From NCBI GenBank assembly GCA_045804965.1, contig JBJMMD010000009.1, forward strand, positions 1 through 64,000: DNA of 64,000 nucleotides, given 5' to 3'. Below the pieces are notes generated by a model. That model saw only the letters and a list, made by a program, of their open reading frames with translations. It did not search any database and had not been told where the DNA came from. Of the stretch, positions 17,725-24,875 are shown piece by piece. The stretch is from CAVTUU01 sp045804965 (GTDB lineage Bacteria; Chloroflexota; Chloroflexia; Thermomicrobiales; UBA6265). The position numbers and the translations under genes are program-made. Within the stretch, counting starts at the first letter, position 1; every line of letters begins with the position of its first letter.

Positions 17725-18651
17725 CTAACAAAGGCCGTAGCGGACGGCGATGGCGGCGGCTTCGGTGCGGTTGCGCACTTCGAGCTTGGTGCAGATGTGC
17801 TCGACATGTGTGGTCACCGTACGGCGACTGATAAAGAGTTCTTCTGCAATCTCCTGATCGGTCTTCCCGGTCGGAAGGAAGCACAAGACCTCCCGTTCGC
17901 GAGGTGAGAGCAAGGAGATCGAGCTGACCGCTTCTGGAGGGATCGGGGGCTGGGGATCCTGGCCGGGCGATTCGGTCTTGCGTTCGATCTGAGGCGTCTC
18001 GCTGGTGTCTCCATCTGAGTCGTCGTGTGGCGGTTTGGTCAACTCTTTGAAGATTTCTTCGATCGACTCGTTCAGGGCTTCCAGGTTCACTTTCGCGTGC
18101 CGGTTGAGCCGATCCCAGAACCGGGCAAAGGCTGCCGCTAGTATCGTCAAGCTTCGACCGACGGCTTCATGCGTTTCGGCGTCGTCTATGCCCCGTTCGA
18201 CGACCCGCAAGTAGTCGACGAGTAGGTCGAAGAGCAGACCAACTAAAGGAAAGAGCGACCTGGAGGTCTCGTACTCCTTGTCTTCGGCGATCGCCGCCAA
18301 GATTTTGTCGAGCCAACAAATGTTGCGGCGGAAATGGTCAGCGGTCTGCGGGTCTTCGACGCGTTGAACCCGCGTCTCAATCTCACGCTTAAGCTCCAAA
18401 CACCTGTCGTACGCTTCCCTTTCGGATCGCGGTAGTAGTAGCTGCCGCTTACTCTCCGGCTCCTCGAGGATGGTAGACGTGGCGAGTGAGAGACCGGCGT
18501 AGATCAGCCATGGAAGGCCAGCGGTCACCAAGAGCGGTAAATCCGCCACAAAAAGCGCGAGGAGCAGCATCACGCTCAGCCCACCGCGCACGAGTTCCTT
18601 GTGCAGAGCGAGCACCGCGAATCGCTTGTAGAACCCTGGACTATGGCGCAT
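17725..18651 (-). CDS. Membrane-tethered LuxR-type regulator (first gene of the operon)
   Basis: 308 residues. The ATG at 18651 has AGGAG six bases upstream; longer upstream frames lack support. The N-terminus 'MRHSPGFYKRFAVLALHKEL', two hydrophobic helices (about 24-60) and a long helical domain (70-200) match the operon paralogue at 14018-14656. After a Pro/Glu-rich linker (about 205-240), the last 62 residues form a GerE/LuxR helix-turn-helix: 'LSPREREVLCFLPTGKTDQE', 'IAEELFISRRTVTTHVEHI', 'KLEVRNRTEAAAIAVRYG'. No receiver, PAS or AAA domain is present, so the sensing part is presumably the membrane/helical domain. It is promoter-proximal in the six-gene operon and probably controls it. 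How a membrane-bound LuxR domain reaches DNA (in situ binding or proteolytic release) is not shown by sequence. Confidence 0.85.
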   Translation of the reverse strand: MRHSPGFYKRFAVLALHKELVRGGLSVMLLLALFVADLPLLVTAGLPWLIYAGLSLATSTILEEPESKRQLLLPRSEREAYDRCLELKREIETRVQRVEDPQTADHFRRNICWLDKILAAIAEDKEYETSRSLFPLVGLLFDLLVDYLRVVERGIDDAETHEAVGRSLTILAAAFARFWDRLNRHAKVNLEALNESIEEIFKELTKPPHDDSDGDTSETPQIERKTESPGQDPQPPIPPEAVSSISLLSPREREVLCFLPTGKTDQEIAEELFISRRTVTTHVEHICTKLEVRNRTEAAAIAVRYGLC

Positions 18652-18947
18652 ACCCGGCTCCTGGCCGTGACCCATTACCTGAGTACGACACCAATGTCTG
18701 CGTAGGGACCAACCACAGCGCGCGGACGACCGGGAAGCGAGTAAGAGGCAACGGGTAGAGACTGGCGCTCGTGGCGGAGCAGCCATGAAGTAATCCGCGA
18801 CTATATTGAAGTGTCCAGAATCTCTGGTCAGCTTACAGCGTTGGTTCTTTCTGTCAAGTAGCCGCCGGTCCTCGGGAAACGCTCTTCCCCCGTTTGACAC
18901 TCCTCCGGCTCCCTGCTTGACTTCAAGGCGAGCTAGGAGTCGACGTT
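18652..18947. promoter_or_regulatory. Divergent intergenic region of the envelope operon
   Basis: 296 bases between the membrane LuxR gene (minus) and the signal-less solute-binding gene (plus). A TATAGT box for the minus strand lies at about 18802-18807. An inverted repeat CCAGA-atc-TCTGG at about 18816-18828 lies just upstream of that box and is a candidate operator. No good -35 hexamer at canonical spacing was found, so the promoter call is weak. Confidence 0.35.
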
Positions 18948-20186
18948 GTGCAGGAGCCGCGGCCGGTCGTTCGTTTCGCGCAAGATGAGCGCTATCCTCC
19001 GCGTAGGGACGCCCTGCACGTGTTCACCGAGCAAACCGGGATCGATGTCAGTCTCGATCTCCTCCCGGCCGACCGGCTCGCGCGCCTCGCTCGGCACGCC
19101 TTTGGCGCCCGGCCGGATTGGGATCTGCTTGTGCTCGACGAGGTGATCGTTGCCGAGCAGATCCACCGCGGGCTGCTTGAACCGCTCGGCCGCCGCGCTC
19201 ATCGCGACGGCATGGACCTGGACGATTTCCCCCAGGCCGCCATCGACCGTTTTCGGGCGAGCGATGTCATCTATGCGATCCCGTTCGCGGCGAAATCGAA
19301 CGTGCTCATCTATCGCCCGGACATTCTCGAACGTTATGATCTTTCCGTACCTGGCACCTTCGATGAATTGCGAGCAATCGCGCTGGCCGCGCAGGAGGTC
19401 CTACAGCGGGATGGCATCGTCGATGTCGCAGGGCTCGCGAGTTGTGGACGTGGCGGGTATGGCGAGAACTTCTCGATCCTCGGCTCGACGCTTTTTCCGT
19501 CCTGGGGTTGGTCCTGGAGTCGCGGCAGCGGGCAACCTCCTCGGGTGAATGAGCCGGCGACCGTTGACGCCCTCGCCTTCTACGCCGCGCTCTTGCGCGA
19601 GGCGGGCCCGCCCGCTGCCGCGCGAATGACTGCCGCCGATGCTCGTCGTTACTTCGCCAAAGGGAAGGCAGTGTTTTTGCTCGCTCCCGCGACCGAGCTC
19701 GCGGCCTTGCGCCGGGAAGATCCGGAAGGGACCGGGAGCACGGCAGCCAGCGCGTTAGTCCCGATTGGTCCGAGCGGCCGGCCGGAGCCTGGTTTGAGCG
19801 CACCCGCGCTTTGTATTCCCGCATCCAGCCCGGTAAAAGACGAAGCCTGGGAGCTGCTCCGGTTTCTCCTCTCGCCCGAGGAATTACGCAAGGATGCGAT
19901 CGAGCTCGGAATGCCCGAAACGCCGCGGCAGTCGGTTTTCGATTCGGACGTGTACGCAGCGGCATACGACGAAGCGTACCGCGCCACACTTGCCGAGACG
20001 CGGCGCTACGCCCGGATCAACCGCCCGCTCATCCCCTTTGGGTTCGATCTCGGCGACATCACCGCCGCGGCCGCGGAAGCGGCGATCGCCGGCGAGCAAA
20101 CGGCAGACGTGGCGCTCCACAACGCCCAGGACGTGATCGACGGTATGCATTGGAGCCTCACCCCCGGCCAGAACCGCCCGGCATAG
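18948..20186 (+). CDS. Extracellular-type solute-binding protein lacking a signal peptide
   Basis: 412 residues with the family-1 solute-binding fold: 'ALHVFTEQTGIDVSLDLLPA', 'DWDLLVLDEVIVAEQIHRGL', 'AIPFAAKSNVLIYRPDILER', 'GTFDELRAIALAAQEVL', 'AWELLRFLLSPEELRKDA'. These match the usual order of a sugar-type binding protein, including 'YR.D....G...P.T.DE'. The start is GTG 18948 with AGGAG 7 bases upstream. The N-terminus (MQEPRPVVRFAQDERYPPRR) has no signal peptide, lipobox or membrane helix, and upstream in-frame sequence offers none. The protein should therefore stay in the cytoplasm. No ABC permease or ATPase adjoins. It could be a cytoplasmic ligand sensor, or a gene that has lost its export signal. 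Confidence 0.75.
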   Translation: MQEPRPVVRFAQDERYPPRRDALHVFTEQTGIDVSLDLLPADRLARLARHAFGARPDWDLLVLDEVIVAEQIHRGLLEPLGRRAHRDGMDLDDFPQAAIDRFRASDVIYAIPFAAKSNVLIYRPDILERYDLSVPGTFDELRAIALAAQEVLQRDGIVDVAGLASCGRGGYGENFSILGSTLFPSWGWSWSRGSGQPPRVNEPATVDALAFYAALLREAGPPAAARMTAADARRYFAKGKAVFLLAPATELAALRREDPEGTGSTAASALVPIGPSGRPEPGLSAPALCIPASSPVKDEAWELLRFLLSPEELRKDAIELGMPETPRQSVFDSDVYAAAYDEAYRATLAETRRYARINRPLIPFGFDLGDITAAAAEAAIAGEQTADVALHNAQDVIDGMHWSLTPGQNRPA

Positions 20187-20347
20187 CGCCCGCCGGGAAG
20201 ACGCTTGTTAGGCATCCTCAGGAAAAGCACCGGCGCCCGCCTTTCCTGAAAATGGCGGCTGTACGCCGCGTCGTGGAATAGGCTGGCCGGTCTTGGATGA
20301 GATCACATGTGCCGACATAACCCTCGGGCTCAAGCGAAGGGACGGTC

Positions 20348-20703
20348 ATGACGAACGGCGTGAGCGCCGGCAGCGCAACCGGCGTGGCTCAGCAATTGGC
20401 CGTCCTCGCCCGGCGCGGCTTCACCTTCTTCAATCGTTGGACAGCAGGCGACGACTTCGTCCAGCCTGATCTGCTAGCCAAGTAGGTCGCCCCGGTCATC
20501 CGTGAGCTTGTCGCCGACCGAACCATCGTTCGTACTGCCATGCTCTCACCTATTGTTATGCCGTGTGACTCCGAGGCAGCCGACTCTGCTGGGAAGGCGA
20601 TAGGCAGGCACAGATTCTTCGACAAGCTTGGGCTGACGAATGGCGAGCGCGAAAACAGCGACCCTCCCCAATTCGACAAGGGCGCTGAGACAGAGGCAAT
20701 CTG
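20348..20703 (+). pseudogene. Interrupted small reading frame of unknown origin
   Basis: ATG 20348, with aaggga upstream, opens a 45-codon frame ('MTNGVSAGSATGVAQQLAVL', 'ARRGFTFFNRWTAGDDFV') ending at TAG 20483-20485. The same frame then stays open for 72 more codons to 20703 ('VAPVIRELVADRTIVRTAML'). It may be a short gene, or a longer one interrupted by the TAG. The last part of the open stretch runs through a dispersed intergenic repeat (ggcaggcacagattcttcga at about 20604), which argues against a long genuine protein. No family is recognised. Confidence 0.3.
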
Positions 20704-20948
20704 AAGGCTCATGGTCACTGCTTCTCCGCATGTCACATCAAGGTCGATCGCTGCGCTGTCGCCCCAGTTGCCTACAATGACGCATCATTCTGTGTTGGTT
20801 CGGCTTCAGCCCAGGGCGATGTCGGGGAACTCGTCGTGTATTGGCGGATGACGCGTCCGTGGCGGACCTGGCCATTGACAAATGCGCGGCGTCCGCCGAC
20901 TGGCCCGCCCACCCTTACCAGAGAACAGCGCAATTGAGAGGACGAAGA

Positions 20949-21866
20949 TTGTCAGGCAGCGAACTTATCACCCAAATTTACGAGCTTGCCCCGGAAGCCT
21001 ATGCGTCGGCCCGACGGCTCTTTACGGGCATTCCGTATGACACGGCGTTCATGGACGCGGTTTTCGAAGAGCGGCAACCGGGCCGGTTGTTTGTCGATGA
21101 TCCGGCGGCGCCACGCGGTGCATTGCTCTGCCGGACCTATGACTATTTCCTAGCCGGCGAAGCAACCGACGCCCTCGTCCAGTTCCTCGTTGATGCGCCG
21201 GAGGAAGCAGGCGTTTTCGCGCTCCTCTACGGCTACGTGCCCACCAACGAGGCGTGGCTTGCCGCTTTGCGCACGGCAGACCGGCTCAAGCTCGTGGAAA
21301 TTCCTCGTCGTTCGTTTCGTTTAGAAACGGCCTCCGGCGGACCGTACCTCCGGTGGCGGGACGATGTCCCACCGCACGTAAAGGTGGAACCGATCGACGC
21401 CGCGCTCGCCGAGCGAATCGATCAGGAGATGGACGAGACGATCGGCTTTTTCTGGGGCAGCTACGATGCGTTTGGGCTTGGCGGATACGGCCGTGCCGCC
21501 CTGATTGACGGCCGGGTCGCGAGCGTCGCCTACGCGAACGTCGTCAGTGCGCGCGAAGCGAACGTCAGCGTCATGACGGTCAAGCGTTCCCGGCGGGAAG
21601 GGCTCGCCAAGCTCGTTTGCCGCGCCTTTCTCGCCGATACCGCGAGCCGGGCGAAAGATCTCACGTGGGATTGCGATGTCGCCAACACGGCGTCCGCGGC
21701 ACTGGCCCTGAGCCTTGGTCTCATCGAAGAAGAGCCGTTTACCGAAATGGGCTATGTTGAGCGCCAGACTCCTGACCTCTCGCGCGGGCTCTGGTCCCCA
21801 CGTCCGACCTCGTCAAGCATCGTGACATGGACACGGACCGGCGGCGACGGCTCGGCCCGGCGATGA
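20949..21866 (+). CDS. GNAT-family acetyltransferase
   Basis: About 305 residues. The proposed start is TTG 20949 with GAGAGGA upstream; an in-frame ATG 108 bases further upstream lacks a ribosome site. The C-terminal half has GNAT features: 'GYGRAALIDGRVASVAYANV' (central strands), 'NVSVMTVKRSRREGLAKLV' with the acetyl-CoA-binding RREGLA loop, and 'WDCDVANTASAALALSLGL' (the N...S.... .LG motif near the C-terminus). The N-terminal half ('DTAFMDAVFEERQPGRLFVD', 'FALLYGYVPTNEAWLAAL') resembles the GNAT/zinc-ribbon subgroup found in Firmicutes and Chloroflexota. The substrate is unknown. It is monocistronic, flanked by repeat-rich spacers. Confidence 0.75.
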   Translation: MSGSELITQIYELAPEAYASARRLFTGIPYDTAFMDAVFEERQPGRLFVDDPAAPRGALLCRTYDYFLAGEATDALVQFLVDAPEEAGVFALLYGYVPTNEAWLAALRTADRLKLVEIPRRSFRLETASGGPYLRWRDDVPPHVKVEPIDAALAERIDQEMDETIGFFWGSYDAFGLGGYGRAALIDGRVASVAYANVVSAREANVSVMTVKRSRREGLAKLVCRAFLADTASRAKDLTWDCDVANTASAALALSLGLIEEEPFTEMGYVERQTPDLSRGLWSPRPTSSSIVTWTRTGGDGSARR

Positions 21867-22302
21867 TTGAGTCCGCTCCGTTGCTCCGGCTCGTGAACTT
21901 AGTCGATGCGTCGTTCCAACCAGCGCCTCTGCGTGCTCGAATCGGCTGGAGAGTTGCCGGGCGCTCGCTGTTGGTGTCGTCTTCCAAGCAGCGGGACTTG
22001 ATGCCGAGCTGCCCGCACTCGCCTTCACCTCGTCGCTCTTCACCGTCATGCCGAGCGGCTCAGGGCGCGGTCGCCGCTGAAAACGGTAGTCGGCAGGCAC
22101 AGATTCTTCGACTGTCGCTCAGGATGACGATGAGGGGGGTCGTTCAGGATGAGGAGTGGGGTGCTCGGGATGACCGAGGGACTGGCGCTCACGATGACGG
22201 GATAGGGTCGCGCTAATGATGGCAGCGGGAGGGGTGGAGGATGATGGGGGGGTTGAGCATGTGGAGGTTGGCGCGCAGGACGGTGGTATGGCCCGGTAGA
22301 GA
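21867..22302. other. Repeat-rich spacer
   Basis: No gene is supported. The second half (22088-22260) holds a copy of the dispersed repeat ggcaggcacagattcttcga followed by a purine-rich imperfect tandem array, annotated separately. The first half follows the GNAT stop and shows no promoter or terminator that can be defended. Confidence 0.4.
22088..22260. repeat. Dispersed repeat followed by purine-rich imperfect tandem array
   Basis: After the shared core ggcaggcacagattcttcga, the sequence contains about six degenerate copies of a 20-30 base unit with the theme 'GCTCAGGATGACGATGAGGG', each G/A-rich (for example gttcaggatgaggagtgggg, gctcgggatgaccgaggga, cgctcacgatgacgggata). The copies decay rightwards. 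The shape suggests slippage expansion of the end of a dispersed intergenic repeat. Confidence 0.6.
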
Positions 22303-22331
22303 TTGTGCGCCCATCAAAATTGCATTATAAT
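22303..22331 (+). promoter_or_regulatory. Sigma-70-type promoter of the 57-codon gene
   Basis: TTGTGC (22303-22308) and a perfect TATAAT (22326-22331) are separated by exactly 17 bases, in the most AT-rich stretch of the area. The predicted start of transcription, near 22338, gives a leader of about 55 bases before the GTG at 22394. Confidence 0.6.
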
Positions 22332-22393
22332 GATATTGGCATAATGCTATTTGATATATCTGAGATTGATTACGAACCGAAAAGAAGGACAAT

Positions 22394-22567
22394 GTGAACG
22401 CCATTCGTCAGTTTTTGCAGCGGCCATTTCGCGCTCGTAGCACCCGTTTCGACCGCTATTACGGCGGTCTTCTCCGGCCCGGCGCGGGCTATCCAACGGC
22501 CGATGAGGCGCGGCGCGATCTTAAGGAATTCCACCGCTCGACGTACTTCGACGGCTGGCTTCGCTAA
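22394..22567 (+). CDS. 57-residue uncharacterised small protein
   Basis: GTG start at 22394 with AAGGA 7-8 bases upstream. The 57 residues are Arg- and aromatic-rich and soluble: 'MNAIRQFLQRPFRARSTRFD', 'RYYGGLLRPGAGYPTADEA', 'RRDLKEFHRSTYFDGWLR'. No signal peptide, membrane helix or known domain is seen. Codon third positions are GC-rich, as in real genes of this window. The case for a real gene is context: a canonical promoter at 22303-22331 and a Rho-independent terminator at 22593-22627 bracket this frame and nothing else. Function is unknown; the basic, tyrosine-rich composition would suit a nucleic-acid- or ribosome-associated peptide, but that is a guess. Confidence 0.7.
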   Translation: MNAIRQFLQRPFRARSTRFDRYYGGLLRPGAGYPTADEARRDLKEFHRSTYFDGWLR

Positions 22568-22592
22568 ACGCCCCCTGTCCCATACGAGAGAA

Positions 22593-22627
22593 TGACGGCG
22601 ACCCCGTACCTTGGGGTCGCCGTTTTC
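22593..22627 (+). terminator. Rho-independent terminator of the 57-codon gene
   Basis: GGCGACCCC and GGGGTCGCC form a perfect 9-bp stem around gtacctt, extended by flanking acggc/gccgt pairing, and are followed by TTTTCAG. It lies about 25 bases after the small gene's stop and upstream of the next acetyltransferase start. Confidence 0.85.
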
Positions 22628-22659
22628 AGTCGCGTCCAGGGTGGCCTTCGGAGGGATGT

Positions 22660-23358
22660 GTGCATTCCGATACTGTGTTGATGGACCTTCATGTCCGCGC
22701 GCTCTACGAGCACGATGCCAATGGCCGCATCGTCGCCAGCAATGAACCGGATCCTGCACCCGCCCCTCGCCTCTACCTCGGTCGCACCTCAAGCCGCAAT
22801 CATTGGCGGTTCCACGCCGAACTCTCCGATCAGCTGGTCCGTCGCCTTGACCTCCTGCTGCAGCGGGAGCCCGTTGTCGCCGACTTGACCCGCCCACCGG
22901 TTGCGTTGCCTGCAGTCCAGGCGGCGTTGGCGGCGCACGGTCCGAGTGACGATATCTGGTCAGGTCCGGCCTGGTCCTTTCCCGACGAGATTGCGCAGCC
23001 TGCCAGCGTGATCGACGTCACGACCGACCATCTGGATTTGCTCCGCAAAAACTTCGGCTACACGGCAGATCACTTCGGCGTCGTGCAGCCGTGTACCGCG
23101 GTGGTCGTTGACGGCGACGCCGTCGCGCTTTGCAGCAGCGTTCGCCTCACGGACCAAGCCGCCGAAGCGGGCGTCTCTACGACAGAACCCTTCCGCGGAC
23201 ATGGCTACGCCGCCGATGTAACGGCGGCCTGGGCCATTGCCATCCGCCGGACAGGACGCATCCCGCTCTACAGCACCTCATGGCACAACACTGCGTCCAG
23301 ACGCGTGGCAGAAAAACTTGGTCTGATCATGTATGGATCAGATTTTTCGATTGGCTGA
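22660..23358 (+). CDS. GNAT-family acetyltransferase
   Basis: 232 residues from a GTG with GGAGGG 4-5 bases upstream. The C-terminal GNAT core is clear: 'VVVDGDAVALCSSVRLTDQA', 'AEAGVSTTEPFRGHGYAADV' with the acetyl-CoA loop 'FRGHGYA', and 'PLYSTSWHNTASRRVAEKLG' followed by 'LIMYGSDF', the usual N-x-A-S...A..LGF ending. The N-terminal 110 residues ('ARALYEHDANGRIV'-like opening, 'RLYLGRTSSRNHWRFHAELS') precede the core and have no clear match. This is the architecture of GNAT proteins with an extra N-terminal domain. The substrate is unknown. The gene runs convergently with the DUF885 gene, with an 11-base gap. Confidence 0.75.
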   Translation: MHSDTVLMDLHVRALYEHDANGRIVASNEPDPAPAPRLYLGRTSSRNHWRFHAELSDQLVRRLDLLLQREPVVADLTRPPVALPAVQAALAAHGPSDDIWSGPAWSFPDEIAQPASVIDVTTDHLDLLRKNFGYTADHFGVVQPCTAVVVDGDAVALCSSVRLTDQAAEAGVSTTEPFRGHGYAADVTAAWAIAIRRTGRIPLYSTSWHNTASRRVAEKLGLIMYGSDFSIG

Positions 23359-23369
23359 ATCTGCCGCAT

Positions 23370-24608
23370 CTAGGCGTCGGCTCCTTCGATCCACGCGCGG
23401 ATCTGCGAGGGATAGACCTGTTCGGTGAGCAGGGTGCGGAACCGGGGTTGGCGCTCAGCGGCGGGAACGCCGTTCAGCCACGTGCTGAGCAAATCGCGCC
23501 CAGCGTGGTAGCAGAAGATGTACGCGCCCCAGAGGTGATGCGTGATGAAGCTGAGGTTCTTTCGCGCTTCATCCTTCGTCCGCAAACCGTAGCGCATCAG
23601 ATAGTTCACGACCTCGTCCTCGGTCGCTCCCTGGTCGTGGAGGAGCAACGCGGCATTGGCGCCGACCGCGCGCAGGTGCTTCTGCGCTTGGCTGATCGCC
23701 GCCTCCCGTGCAGGATCGCCAGCGAGACCAGCCGCGGGATAGACCGTGCCCGACAACCAGCTCGCCAGCTCCTCCGGCTCGAAGATGACCGAATCGGCGA
23801 GGGTTGCGATTCCTTCCGAGATGACGCATTCCGGGGTGTTGATGAGCTGAATCGCGTGCTCACCGTAGCCGTGGCCGCGGTAGAGGTTGATCTCCTTCAA
23901 CGCGTGTTCGGTGTGGTGGCCTGGATAGGCCTCGTGTGCGATCAGACCTGGCAAATCAAGCGCGCAGATCGGCAGGTCGGTGTTCATATCGACCCGCGAT
24001 TGCGCGTCGCCGAGGTACCAGTTGTACCCGCCCCAGGGTTCGTTCTGGACCATCTTGTATTCGACCGCTTCGCCCGCTGGCAGATCGACGAACGCCCGCG
24101 TTCGTCGCCGCGCTTCGTCGGAAATAAGATCGATCAGAGGCCGCGCGACCTCGGGCGTGATCTCGTACTGCCTGCGCCAAGTGGTCATCCGGGCGTTGAC
24201 GTCGCCCTCGCCCGGCAGAAGTGTGTCCAGCTCCGCAATCGCTTCGTCAAACAGCGTTTCCGGCGTGTGCTCGGGCTCGATATCGAAGCTCTCCCGCACC
24301 TCTTCTCGATAGGGCAGGGAGTCGCCCGCGATCTTGCGGCACGTCGCGACGATCGCCCGCACTTGCGCGGCCAGGTAGCGCTTCCGCTGCTCTGGATATG
24401 AACCCCCAGCGATTTGTTGCAGAAGGTCGTTCGCCCGGGCCAGAAGATCGGCAGGCGCAATCGGCTCACCGGCAAGCGCTGCCTTCCTGACTTCCTCCGG
24501 CCCAAAATAGGCATCGACAAACCCCTCTACATGCTGCTCAATCCCAAACGCGAGCGTTATGTAGCTACGGGAGATGGCGTCGAGAACGGTTGGTTCAATG
24601 GTCACCAT
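23370..24608 (-). CDS. DUF885-family protein (putative zinc carboxypeptidase-like hydrolase)
   Basis: 412 residues from ATG 24608 (GGGGAG upstream; GTG starts at 24620 and 24605 are alternatives). The DUF885 signature 'HEAYPGHH' is at residues 225-232, preceded by 'DLPGLIAHEA' and followed by 'HTEHALKEI', then 'ECVISEGIATLADSVIF', matching the HE..PGHH...E zinc-ligand arrangement seen in this family and distantly in M3/M32-type peptidases. It is shorter than the common 550-600 residue members, apparently because of a compact N-terminal region, and has no signal peptide, so it is probably cytoplasmic. Substrate unknown. It is a single gene on the minus strand. Confidence 0.75.
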   Translation of the reverse strand: MVTIEPTVLDAISRSYITLAFGIEQHVEGFVDAYFGPEEVRKAALAGEPIAPADLLARANDLLQQIAGGSYPEQRKRYLAAQVRAIVATCRKIAGDSLPYREEVRESFDIEPEHTPETLFDEAIAELDTLLPGEGDVNARMTTWRRQYEITPEVARPLIDLISDEARRRTRAFVDLPAGEAVEYKMVQNEPWGGYNWYLGDAQSRVDMNTDLPICALDLPGLIAHEAYPGHHTEHALKEINLYRGHGYGEHAIQLINTPECVISEGIATLADSVIFEPEELASWLSGTVYPAAGLAGDPAREAAISQAQKHLRAVGANAALLLHDQGATEDEVVNYLMRYGLRTKDEARKNLSFITHHLWGAYIFCYHAGRDLLSTWLNGVPAAERQPRFRTLLTEQVYPSQIRAWIEGADA

Positions 24609-24619
24609 GTTACTCCCCA

Positions 24620-24805
24620 CGCGGCTGCGCCCCGAACACCGGGCTCAAAGCCCCGTGCTCATCCAAACGAAGCCCCTCCCGGGTTGTGACCGTTCTCTCG
24701 TGGCGGCACACGTCGTTGGCATACCTATTCGTCAGCCCTGGAAAGGCTTCGTCTGGCGTCGCCCGGCCCTTGAGCTCCGGGTTATCTGGAGAGTCTGATA
24801 CCGAA
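24620..24805. repeat. Dispersed palindromic intergenic repeat, family B (two copies)
   Basis: Two neighbouring stretches contain paired segments such as cgaacaccgggctcaaagcc / cgaagcccctcccgggttg and ccctggaaaggcttcgtc / gcccttgagctccgggtta. The same theme (GAAGCC...CGGGCT around short hairpins) recurs at 26480-26545, 30725-30820, 60485-60630 and 62825-62895. Confidence 0.5.
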
Positions 24806-24811
24806 CAACTG

Positions 24812-24850
24812 CCAAACAGAAAACCGGGGTAGCGGTCTTGCCACCCCGGT
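24812..24850 (-). terminator. Rho-independent terminator of glnA
   Basis: ACCGGGGT (24843-24850 on the minus strand) and ACCCCGGT (24823-24830) form an 8-bp perfect stem around 12 bases. On the minus strand it is followed by TTTCTGTTTGG. It lies 25 bases after the glutamine synthetase stop. Confidence 0.8.
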
Positions 24851-24875
24851 CCCGTTCGCATCGACAACCTGACCT

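Noticed and set aside
22088..22260. CRISPR-like array
   Set aside because: The units are degenerate, contiguous and purine-rich, with no conserved repeat/spacer alternation, and no cas genes are present.
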